DNA of 64,000 nt from Fibrobacter succinogenes. GTDB taxonomy: Bacteria > Fibrobacterota > Fibrobacteria > Fibrobacterales > Fibrobacteraceae. Under the pieces are notes generated by a model. That model was given only the letters and a program-made list of their open reading frames with translations, searched no databases and was not told the origin of the DNA. The stretch spans positions 17,689-81,688 of the forward strand of contig CADCGB010000006.1 in assembly GCA_902800815.1 (NCBI GenBank). The letters are read 5' to 3'. Position 1 is the first letter of the stretch, and each line of letters starts with the position of its first letter. Position numbers and translations under genes: made by a program. Positions 44,295 to 51,947 of the stretch are shown here, piece after piece.

Positions 44295-45134
44295 CTAGAT
44301 TCGTGCGCTCTTGATACCGAACAGGAGGATACTGCGGGCGCCGGCGTCCCAGAGCTTGTCCATGATGGCGTTTGCCTCTTCTTGCGGGACCATAGCCTTC
44401 ACGGAGTACCACTCGCGGCCGTGCAGCTTGGTCACCGTCGGGGCGTCGAGCCCGGGCGTGAGCTCGCATGCCTTCTGGAGCAGTTCGGCGGGGCAGTCGT
44501 ACTCGATCATCATGTACGACTGGGCGACGAGCTTGCCCTCGATGCGGCGGATAAGCGTGTTGACTTCTTCGAGTTCCGTCTTCTGCGGGTTGCAGAACAG
44601 GGCGGCGTTGCTGCGGAACAGCGGGTCGCCCACGATGCGCAGCCCGGCCTGCTTGAGGGTCGTGCCGGTTTCCACCACGTCCACGATGGCGTCGGCCACG
44701 CCGAGGCTCACGGAGATTTCAACGGCGCCCTCGAGCACAACGAAATCCATCGGCTTCTTGTAGAAGCCTTCCACGATGTTCGGGAAGCTGGTGGCGATGG
44801 TCTTGTCCTTGAGTTCGTCGAGCGACTGCACCGGGCTGTCGTTCGGGACGGCGGCGCACATCTTGGAGGCACCGAAGGGGAGGTCCAGGACCTTTACTGC
44901 GGGGCTCTTCGCTTCGGCGTTGAAGTCGATGCCGGTGATGCCGGCGTCAATGATGCCGCGGCCCACGTACATCGGGATGTCGCTCGGGCGGAGGAAGAAG
45001 AATTCGATGCCGTTCTTGGTATCGAGCTGAGTCAGTGTCTTGTAGGGCTTGGATGCCTTGTAGCCGCAGGCCTTCAAAAGTTCCTGCGTGGGCTCGAAAA
45101 GCATGCCCTTGTTCGGGAGAGCTACCTTGATCAT
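44295..45134 (-). CDS. hisG: ATP phosphoribosyltransferase, long form
   Basis: 279 residues, typical of the HisG long form that needs no HisZ. Present are LPNKGMLFEPTQELL at the N terminus, GIIDAGITGIDF, VDVVETGTTLKQAGL (PRPP-binding) and the C-terminal regulatory domain with GLDAPTVTKL. It starts histidine synthesis by joining ATP and PRPP, with feedback control by histidine through the C-terminal domain. It overlaps hisE by 4 nt (ATGA). The gap to the EAL/HDOD gene is only 1 nt. Confidence 0.96.
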   Translation of the reverse strand: MIKVALPNKGMLFEPTQELLKACGYKASKPYKTLTQLDTKNGIEFFFLRPSDIPMYVGRGIIDAGITGIDFNAEAKSPAVKVLDLPFGASKMCAAVPNDSPVQSLDELKDKTIATSFPNIVEGFYKKPMDFVVLEGAVEISVSLGVADAIVDVVETGTTLKQAGLRIVGDPLFRSNAALFCNPQKTELEEVNTLIRRIEGKLVAQSYMMIEYDCPAELLQKACELTPGLDAPTVTKLHGREWYSVKAMVPQEEANAIMDKLWDAGARSILLFGIKSARI

Positions 45135-45391
45135 AGTTTAGCGTACACCTCTTCGAGAGTGAGACCCTTTTCGGCCATCATCACGGCCACGTAGTAGAGC
45201 ACCTGCGAAAGTTCAAGGCACTGGGCGTCGCGGCTTTCGAAGCGTGCGGCCTGCCAGCTTTCGGCGGCTTCTTCCACAAGCTTCTTGCCGATGGCGTGCG
45301 GGCCCTTCTTGAACAGTTCCGTGGTTCCCTTGCCTTCGGGCATTTCCTTCTTGCGCTGGCATGCCAGGGCGTACATTTCTTCAAACGTCAT
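45131..45391 (-). CDS. hisE: Phosphoribosyl-ATP pyrophosphatase
   Basis: 86 residues with the HisE/MazG-like helical core: GTTELFKKGPHAIGKKLVEEAAESWQAA, then ELSQVLYYVAVMMAEKGLTLEEVY. The acidic residues (EEAAE and the following E/D positions) bind Mg2+. It removes pyrophosphate from phosphoribosyl-ATP, the second step of histidine synthesis. It is the first visible gene of the minus-strand operon that continues to pyrC. Other his genes are not in this window. Confidence 0.94.
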   Translation of the reverse strand: MTFEEMYALACQRKKEMPEGKGTTELFKKGPHAIGKKLVEEAAESWQAARFESRDAQCLELSQVLYYVAVMMAEKGLTLEEVYAKL

Positions 45392-45478
45392 GATAGACCT
45401 CTTTATGTTTTTACGCGGTAAAAGATAGAATTTTAGAGGTGGAGCGAAGGCCGCACGGGCCGAAAATCAAGTTATATT

Positions 45479-46510
45479 TTGAACGTGCAGAAGAGAAACA
45501 AAAAGAAAATTATCGGTGTTGCGGTTGTGGCCTGCATGGTCGTGGCGGTTGCCCTTGCGGTGTTCTGCACTCGGGGCGATTCTGCCGGCGAAAAGCGGCA
45601 CGAGACGCTGCCTTTCTTTAGTGCCTTGGATAGCGCGAACATGATGCTTGTGACCCCCGAGGGCCTAGGCGAGCGGGCGAAGGGGAGGGTAATCAGCGGT
45701 CGCGCCTACCAGAACTTCGTGCAGATGCTGCGCCTTGCCGATGCAAGGGAATCCCTGCTGGATACCTTCCATACGGAATGTGCGACTGGCGTGCGCGTGC
45801 AGCTCTTTCATGATACTTTGTCTGTAGCACAGCTGCGCATTGCTGACAAGATAGGCTATGTCGGGGATGATGTCGGCGTGTGGGAACCCGAGAAGCCCGT
45901 GACGATGGGGAAGGTGAACGCGTTCCTGCGGAATCAGGGCGTAAAGTTCAGACCATGCCCCATAGGGTCTGCCGAAGTGTCAGAAGATCCTGACTTTGCC
46001 CTGAACGGGATGATCCTTGACCGCGATACGGCAGTCGGGAAGCCTCTTTACGAGTTGTTGAAAGATGCTGACCATGCGATAGTGAGCTTTACGGGAATCG
46101 TCTCGCCGAAGTTCCTTACGCAAAAGAAAAACAAAAAGAACTTGGACGATGCGGTCGCCGAACTGCAGAAACGCAGAAATGTTGAACTCGATTCCAGCCA
46201 GTTGCAAGAACTCCTTTCGCTATTGCGCACACCCAAGAGGGAATCCTTTTCGGGCGGGTGCCTGTGCATTTCCAGGGCGACAATCTCATTTTACAGCGAT
46301 TCCGTGAAGGTGTTTAGTTTACATGTAATCGGAAGTGACTACGGGACTCTCGAAAAGCACAATCTCCTATCGGGCTTCGGGGCGAGCGGTATATGGGAAA
46401 GTGCAAATCCGCAGGCGCTCAAGGCGTTCTTTGAACGCATCAAGGCCCCGCTAGAAAAAGCAGAAGAAGGGCTCCTCCCGGCAGAAAAACCGGTGCTTCG
46501 GTTGAAATAA
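45479..46510 (+). CDS. Membrane-anchored protein of unknown function
   Basis: 343 residues with an N-terminal helix (about 11-29) after a basic start, then a soluble extracytoplasmic part. The start is unsure: TTG at 45479 or GTG at 45485 are both possible and there is no clear ribosome site. Cys residues at about 30, 101, 157 and 259-261 (GGCLCIS) might form disulfides. I recognise no family motif. The gene is divergent from hisE and convergent with the CLC gene (2 nt between stop codons). Confidence 0.65.
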   Translation: MNVQKRNKKKIIGVAVVACMVVAVALAVFCTRGDSAGEKRHETLPFFSALDSANMMLVTPEGLGERAKGRVISGRAYQNFVQMLRLADARESLLDTFHTECATGVRVQLFHDTLSVAQLRIADKIGYVGDDVGVWEPEKPVTMGKVNAFLRNQGVKFRPCPIGSAEVSEDPDFALNGMILDRDTAVGKPLYELLKDADHAIVSFTGIVSPKFLTQKKNKKNLDDAVAELQKRRNVELDSSQLQELLSLLRTPKRESFSGGCLCISRATISFYSDSVKVFSLHVIGSDYGTLEKHNLLSGFGASGIWESANPQALKAFFERIKAPLEKAEEGLLPAEKPVLRLK

Positions 46511-46512
46511 AA

Positions 46513-47880
46513 TTACCGAATCCGCAGTTTCTTCTGCTGGTAAATGGACTGCCCGCCGTTGCATACGTATGCCGCAATGCACACGACAAAGAATGCGGGG
46601 AGCAAGTCGAACCCGAAAATTTCCGCGCCGATGAGCATGGGGGCGAACAGCGTGTTGGTCGCTGCCCCGAATACGGCGGCGTACCCGAGTGCCGCAGCTA
46701 TCGGGAGCGGAACCCCGATCATTGAGGAAAGGAATACGCCGAATGTCGCCCCGATGGCGAATAGCGGGGTCACCTCGCCGCCCTTGAACCCGACGGCGAT
46801 TGTCACGATGGTAAGCGCGAATTTCAGGATCCAGTCATATGCGTGGATTTCGAGTGCGGCGCTCGCTTCTGAACCCGAGAAGATCATGTCGATAAGGTTC
46901 GTGCCGAGGCCCGCGTAGCGCCCCTGCCAGAACACGAGCAGAAGCACGCTAATCGCGATGCCCCCGATGGCGATTCGCTTGATAGGGTTGGGGAACTTCT
47001 TGCCGAAAAATGATTTCGCGAGCGAGAGCGCCTTGGCAAACCCGCCACCTACAATCCCGAAGAGCGCTCCAAGGACCGCAAGTTTCAGGATGAAGTTGAT
47101 GTCGAGGCCGTAATCGTCCCAGATGCCCGGGAGGTCGGCCGGGAATATGTCGTTCATCGCGACGGCGATGCCTTCCCCGAACATCTGCGATACCTTGCAT
47201 GCGGCAAATGCGGCGACCGTTGCGGGCAGGAGTGCGGCCAGCTCCAGGTGGCCGGCGAGCAGCACCTCGAGCGCGAGCGCGACTGCTGCGAGCGGGGTCT
47301 GGAACAGCCCCGCAAATCCTGCCGCCATGCCTGCGACAAGCAATATGCGACTTGCGTTGTCGATATGAATTTTCGAGCTTATGTTGTGCCCGAGCGTGGC
47401 GCCAATCTGCATCGCCACACCTTCGCGCCCGGCACTTCCCCCGAACAGGTGCGTAATCCATGTGCCCGCCATGACCATCGGGATCATGCGTAGCGGAATC
47501 TTGTCCTCTTTCCCGTGGGCGACACCGAATACCATGTCCATCCCGCGTTCGGTTCCCTTGCCGAACTTCTTGTAGGCGAGCACAATCAGTACGCCTCCAA
47601 CAGCAAGCGCCGGAATCCAGTAAAACGGGTTCGCTTCGCGTAAATTGCTAACATAAATCAGCACCGACCCGAAAAAAGCGGTAAGCACGCCGACGATTGC
47701 GCCAAGCACGAGGGCCACTGCTGTAAGGATGGGCGTAGAGAGCCATTTTTGAACAAATTCGCGTATTTTTGCCTTCATCTGTTCTTTTGCCATCTTCATC
47801 ATCTGCTCCTTCATCTCGGGAGACATGCCTGCGAACTGTTCCTTGAACTGGTTGTATTTTCCAAAATCCCTGAAATTCAT
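46513..47880 (-). CDS. CLC-family anion channel or transporter
   Basis: 455 residues from the ATG at 47880 (AAGGAT before it). The CLC gating motif GSAGREGVAMQIG is present with the gating glutamate (Glu153). Helix N has FGAATNTLFAPMLIGAE and the FKGGEVTPLFAIGA motif. The selectivity loop that reads GSGIP in classical CLC chloride proteins is GKGTE (107-111) here, and the usual GREGP has Val for Pro. An N-terminal extension of about 45 residues is amphipathic and rich in Met and Lys (seven Met by residue 35). The substrate could be chloride or another anion such as fluoride. Confidence 0.87.
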   Translation of the reverse strand: MNFRDFGKYNQFKEQFAGMSPEMKEQMMKMAKEQMKAKIREFVQKWLSTPILTAVALVLGAIVGVLTAFFGSVLIYVSNLREANPFYWIPALAVGGVLIVLAYKKFGKGTERGMDMVFGVAHGKEDKIPLRMIPMVMAGTWITHLFGGSAGREGVAMQIGATLGHNISSKIHIDNASRILLVAGMAAGFAGLFQTPLAAVALALEVLLAGHLELAALLPATVAAFAACKVSQMFGEGIAVAMNDIFPADLPGIWDDYGLDINFILKLAVLGALFGIVGGGFAKALSLAKSFFGKKFPNPIKRIAIGGIAISVLLLVFWQGRYAGLGTNLIDMIFSGSEASAALEIHAYDWILKFALTIVTIAVGFKGGEVTPLFAIGATFGVFLSSMIGVPLPIAAALGYAAVFGAATNTLFAPMLIGAEIFGFDLLPAFFVVCIAAYVCNGGQSIYQQKKLRIR

Positions 47881-47947
47881 GGCTAATCCTTGCTTTCCAC
47901 GCACAATTTAAAAATATTTTCTAATTTGTACTGCAAAAGGAGGACGC

Positions 47948-49978
47948 ATGCGTAAGCTTTTCTTGCCGTCATTGGTTGCGGCTTTGCTTTCAATTTCATG
48001 TTCCGATGATTCCAGCAATCCTGGGGTTCTTGACGTTCCTGGCGAAGAGGGTTCGTCCAAGCCTGCCTTGTTGTCTAACGTAGTATCGGGGAGTGTCGAG
48101 GCGGAATCTTTCGGGAATGCACGAGTGGACTTGATTGAGCTTTCTGAATCCCTTTCTCCGACGGGCAATGCTGCTACGGGATTCCTTGATTCTACTGGCG
48201 GTTTCTCGGCCATTGTCGAATCCTTTACGTCCCCGTATGTTGAAGTTGTCGTATCCGGGAGTGCCGTGCTCCCCTGTACCGGCGATACGTATGAATCGAA
48301 GATGTCCGTTGTCGTTGATCTCACGAAGGAGTCTTTCGTGAGCGTAAACCTGTTCTCGTTTTTTGCTTCGGAAAGGGCGAAGGCTCTCGTGAAGGGCGAG
48401 AAGATGGAATTCGCGAAGGCGTGGGAGCAGGCGGAAAAGGATGTCGCCAAGTGGTTTGCCATCTCCAACGACAGTGCGTCGCTTAAGTCCCTGCGTTTTG
48501 ATGGGGAAGGCTCTTCTCCTGAACTGCATTATTTCTCCCTGCTTTTTGAACGTTTCGCTCTTGAAGTCCTGAACGGCAAGTATACCGAAGTTCGCGAATC
48601 CATGGCGAAGTTGTTTGCGAAGGGTGGTGACCTGAGCAAGGACTCGCTGTTCTACGCCCTGGGTGCAGCCGCTCTTTCCTATGACATGAAATTCCCGAAG
48701 AGTTCCTGGTGCCATACAAAAGAAAAACTGAATGTGGACAATACGGAAGCCATGTCGTATTTCCATGTGCTCTGGACTACGCTGATGGGCAAGAAGGCCT
48801 GCTCCGAATCGCTGAAAGGCGAATCCTTCTTGGTGGATAATCCCGTAAGTGGTGGTGGAAAGATTCCGCTGATTTATGGAACCAAGACGTTCTACCTGTG
48901 TGATGGTGCTGCGTGGCAGTATGATGGCCTTGATGTCATCAAGGCAAAGTACGATGGTGCCGAGGGTCTTATAGATGGGGAGGTCGTGGAGCAGAAATAT
49001 GTCTATGACAAGGAATCCGGCTGGCGTTATGCGACTCCCAAGGAAATCTCGTGGATGCAGGGCTGTGTTTCGTCGAACGAGGGTGTTGTACGTTATCCCG
49101 ACATCTGCAGGAATGGCAGCTGGGTTGAATTGCCTTCGGATTCCTTGGATGTCATGGGAGTTGATTGTAGCGAGGAAGGCAAGACGTTTGAAGGGGAATA
49201 TACGGGTCGCGAATATGTTTGCGTGTCCGGTAAGCCCTTGCGTCTCTCAGAAATGGACAAGAAGGTGGGCGACTACTGCACGGAGGCACGCCGTGGTGAT
49301 ACGGCGTACGTCGGGGTGACTCCCTTTATCTGCAAGGATACCTGGGAATACATTATGCCCGATTCCCTGGACGAATGGCTGAAGGATTCCCGCGACGACA
49401 ACCGCTACCTGATTGTTCGCATGGGCGCTTACCGCTGGATGGGCGCAAACCTCAGGTACGCGGATACGGTTGCAACCCCGAACCTCGCGGGCAATATCTG
49501 GAGCAAATCCGGCAATCCCTGTGATGGAACGTTCCCTCCGTTCTATTCCTGGACTGCGGCAATGGACCTGCCCGATGACGTTGACCCCGATACGGTGAAG
49601 TTCACGCTGCCGCACAGGGGTGTCTGCCCCGAGGGTTGGCACATGCCTTCCAAGGCGGATTGGGACTCGCTCTTCGCATTTGCTGAAAAGTTCGGCCCGG
49701 CCGGGAAGATGGCCCATAGCCTTATGGGCGGGTACACCTGGGCGCTCTACGAACAGGTGCTTAATACGTTCGGGTTCAATATCCCCGCATCGGGCCGCCG
49801 CGAAGCGGATGGCACTTTCAAGAACGAGGAACGGTATGCCTACTACTGGTTCGTGACTCAGGAAGAAAGCAAGCTGCAGTACTACTACCTGTGGAACTCG
49901 AAGGAAGAGGCCTTTGTCGGCAAGTCCAGCACTCCGGACCTGGGCTTCCCCGTGCGCTGCGTTGAGGACGTGAAGTAG
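47948..49978 (+). CDS. FISUMP-domain lipoprotein 1
   Basis: 676 residues. The signal peptide ends in lipobox SISC (Cys at about 18), followed by a Ser/Asp-rich spacer. Residues about 40-210 form a first domain seen also in the next gene (SPYVEVVVSG, then VVDLTKESFVSVNLFSFFASERAKALV). A middle region has repeated short Cys-containing strands (YKVCDG-like, TFYLCDGAAWQ). The C-terminal FISUMP domain spans about 475-676: YRWMGANLRYADTV, PFYSWTAAMDLP, GVCPEGWHMPSKADWDSLFAF, FGFNIPASGRREADG, FPVRCVEDVK. The family is abundant in Fibrobacter; it is surface or outer-membrane linked and its role is unknown. Confidence 0.93.
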   Translation: MRKLFLPSLVAALLSISCSDDSSNPGVLDVPGEEGSSKPALLSNVVSGSVEAESFGNARVDLIELSESLSPTGNAATGFLDSTGGFSAIVESFTSPYVEVVVSGSAVLPCTGDTYESKMSVVVDLTKESFVSVNLFSFFASERAKALVKGEKMEFAKAWEQAEKDVAKWFAISNDSASLKSLRFDGEGSSPELHYFSLLFERFALEVLNGKYTEVRESMAKLFAKGGDLSKDSLFYALGAAALSYDMKFPKSSWCHTKEKLNVDNTEAMSYFHVLWTTLMGKKACSESLKGESFLVDNPVSGGGKIPLIYGTKTFYLCDGAAWQYDGLDVIKAKYDGAEGLIDGEVVEQKYVYDKESGWRYATPKEISWMQGCVSSNEGVVRYPDICRNGSWVELPSDSLDVMGVDCSEEGKTFEGEYTGREYVCVSGKPLRLSEMDKKVGDYCTEARRGDTAYVGVTPFICKDTWEYIMPDSLDEWLKDSRDDNRYLIVRMGAYRWMGANLRYADTVATPNLAGNIWSKSGNPCDGTFPPFYSWTAAMDLPDDVDPDTVKFTLPHRGVCPEGWHMPSKADWDSLFAFAEKFGPAGKMAHSLMGGYTWALYEQVLNTFGFNIPASGRREADGTFKNEERYAYYWFVTQEESKLQYYYLWNSKEEAFVGKSSTPDLGFPVRCVEDVK

Positions 49979-49988
49979 GGAGGAGAAA

Positions 49989-51938
49989 ATGAAGATGATT
50001 TCTTTTGCAAAATTTGGCCTGTCGCTCGCTTTTGCTGCAGCGTTTGTTGCTTGCTCCAACGATTCTAATACTACGAAGGTGCTAGACAATCCCGAAAGTT
50101 CCGAGAATCCCGGGAACTCGGAAAACCCCGAACAGGTGGAGCGCCTGTCTGCCGCGATTAGCGGTAGCGTGGAGTTCGAAACGTACCTCGAGGGAGCGAA
50201 GGTGGAAATGTTCGAACTGACCGATGGTATGGCAAGGTCTGGCAAGTCCGTGACGGGGAGTATCGATGCTGCCGGGAACTACGTGGTTTCTGCGGATTCC
50301 TTCACTTCCCCGTATGCGGAAGTGGTCGTATCCGGTAAGGCGAAATGGCCTTGTTCCGGCATGGAAATGGATTCCTGGATTTCGGCTGTTGTCGATGTCA
50401 CGAAGGATTCTTCCGTGAACCTGAACCTGTTTGCCTTCTTTGTGTCTGCAAAGGCGAAGAAGCTTGTAGAAAAGGACAAGATGGATTTTGCGAAGGCCTG
50501 GGCGCAGGCTGAAAAGGATATCCGCAAGTGGTTCGCGCTCCCTGCGGATGGTCCCTCGGTAAAGTCCCTCCGCTTTAGCGGTGAAGACCGCTCGCTCGAA
50601 CTGAACGCGGCTTCGCTATGGTACGAGAGGTTGGGTGCCAATTTTACAAACAAGGATTATTCCAAATTCCGTGCAGGGGGCTCTGAGCTCTTTGCGGACG
50701 AGGATGATCCGAGTAAGGACGAGATTTTCTATTCGCTCGGTTACCTCGCTTACACCTTTGACTTGGACATGGCGTATAACCAGTGGTGCATTTCGTCTGC
50801 GAACCTGACTTCTGACGACTCGAAATACAGGGCGTACGCCCATTCGCTCTGGCTTACGCTTATGGGCGAGGAGGAGTGCTCCGCTGCACTGAAGGATTCG
50901 ATTCACAAGGTGGAATCGCCGGACGACCTTATCGTTACTTACAATTCGCCCCGGTATTATGTGTGCGACGGCAAGGACTGGCGCCTTGCCAAGATAGAGG
51001 CCGTGCCGCTCCAGTTCCCTAATCCCGAGGACGGAGACCTGGTAACAAGCTATTACTACGACTATGTGTACGACAAGGAATCTGGCTGGCGCTACGTGAC
51101 CAGGATTGAAAACGAAATTGACAAGGCTTGCGTCAAGTCTCGCAAGGGTACAATCGAAGGCGCATATTTCTGTAGCGATACCGGCTGGGTCAAGATGCCC
51201 ACCCTGGACCAGAATCTCGGTGCCTTCTGCAACAGCGATACCCGCGGTGATTCCGTGCATGTCGGGTATTCTACCTTCGTTTGCGACAACGCCTGGAAAG
51301 TTATCCCTGCCGATACGCTGGATGAATGGGTAGAGGACCCGCGCGACGGCAAGACGTACCTGATCGTGCCCATGGGTAGCCAGCGCTGGATGGGCAGTAA
51401 CCTTAGGTACAGGGATTCCGTACGGACTCCGAATCTTGTCGGGAACACCTGGTGCTATAACGACTACACACCGTACTGCTCTGGCCCCAATGGCGTGCTT
51501 TATTCCTGGACCGCGGCGATGGACCTGCCGGACAATGTCAAGGCCGATACCGTGAAGCTCACGTTGCCGCATAGGGGTGTTTGCCCCGAGGGCTGGCACA
51601 TGCCTTCGAAGGCGGACTGGGATACGCTTTTCGCGTTTGTCGAGAAGTACGGCCCCGAAGGCAAACTCGCACTTGCCTTGATGGGCGATATGTGGGCTGG
51701 TGGCGCGACTGTGCCTGTGCTGGACGCGTTTGGGTTTACGGCCATGTCGTCGGGTCGCCGCAAGGTGGATGGAACTTACGAGGGTGAGTACAACTATGGC
51801 TACTTCTGGTATGCCGCTCCGACCTTCAGCAAGTTGCCGTACTACTATATGGTATATATGCAGCCTGAAATCGAACAGGGCACGTTCGGCGATACGGACT
51901 GGGCATTGAGCGTTCGCTGCATGGAAGACGCAAAGTAA
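49989..51938 (+). CDS. FISUMP-domain lipoprotein 2
   Basis: 649 residues. Signal peptide with lipobox FVAC, then a Asn/Ser/Glu-rich spacer (about 22-45). It has the same domain order as the gene before it, 11 nt away: an SPYAEVVVSG and VVDVTKDSSVNLNLFAFFVSA first domain, a Cys-strand middle (YYVCDGKDWRLA, AYFCSDTGWVKMP, TFVCDNAWKVIP), and a FISUMP domain (about 440-649) with QRWMGSNLRYRDSV, SWTAAMDLPDNVKADT and GWHMPSKADWDTLFAF. The FISUMP halves of genes 1 and 2 are close to identical over long stretches, so this is a recent duplication. All three genes read as one transcript with short gaps. Confidence 0.93.
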   Translation: MKMISFAKFGLSLAFAAAFVACSNDSNTTKVLDNPESSENPGNSENPEQVERLSAAISGSVEFETYLEGAKVEMFELTDGMARSGKSVTGSIDAAGNYVVSADSFTSPYAEVVVSGKAKWPCSGMEMDSWISAVVDVTKDSSVNLNLFAFFVSAKAKKLVEKDKMDFAKAWAQAEKDIRKWFALPADGPSVKSLRFSGEDRSLELNAASLWYERLGANFTNKDYSKFRAGGSELFADEDDPSKDEIFYSLGYLAYTFDLDMAYNQWCISSANLTSDDSKYRAYAHSLWLTLMGEEECSAALKDSIHKVESPDDLIVTYNSPRYYVCDGKDWRLAKIEAVPLQFPNPEDGDLVTSYYYDYVYDKESGWRYVTRIENEIDKACVKSRKGTIEGAYFCSDTGWVKMPTLDQNLGAFCNSDTRGDSVHVGYSTFVCDNAWKVIPADTLDEWVEDPRDGKTYLIVPMGSQRWMGSNLRYRDSVRTPNLVGNTWCYNDYTPYCSGPNGVLYSWTAAMDLPDNVKADTVKLTLPHRGVCPEGWHMPSKADWDTLFAFVEKYGPEGKLALALMGDMWAGGATVPVLDAFGFTAMSSGRRKVDGTYEGEYNYGYFWYAAPTFSKLPYYYMVYMQPEIEQGTFGDTDWALSVRCMEDAK

Positions 51939-51947
51939 GGAGGGGAC

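Noticed and set aside
47881..47900. A sigma-54-like sequence (TGGCTAATCCTTGC) near the CLC start
   Set aside because: The spacing between GG and GC is one base short and the -24 box is poor. It is not before a plus-strand start in the right way.
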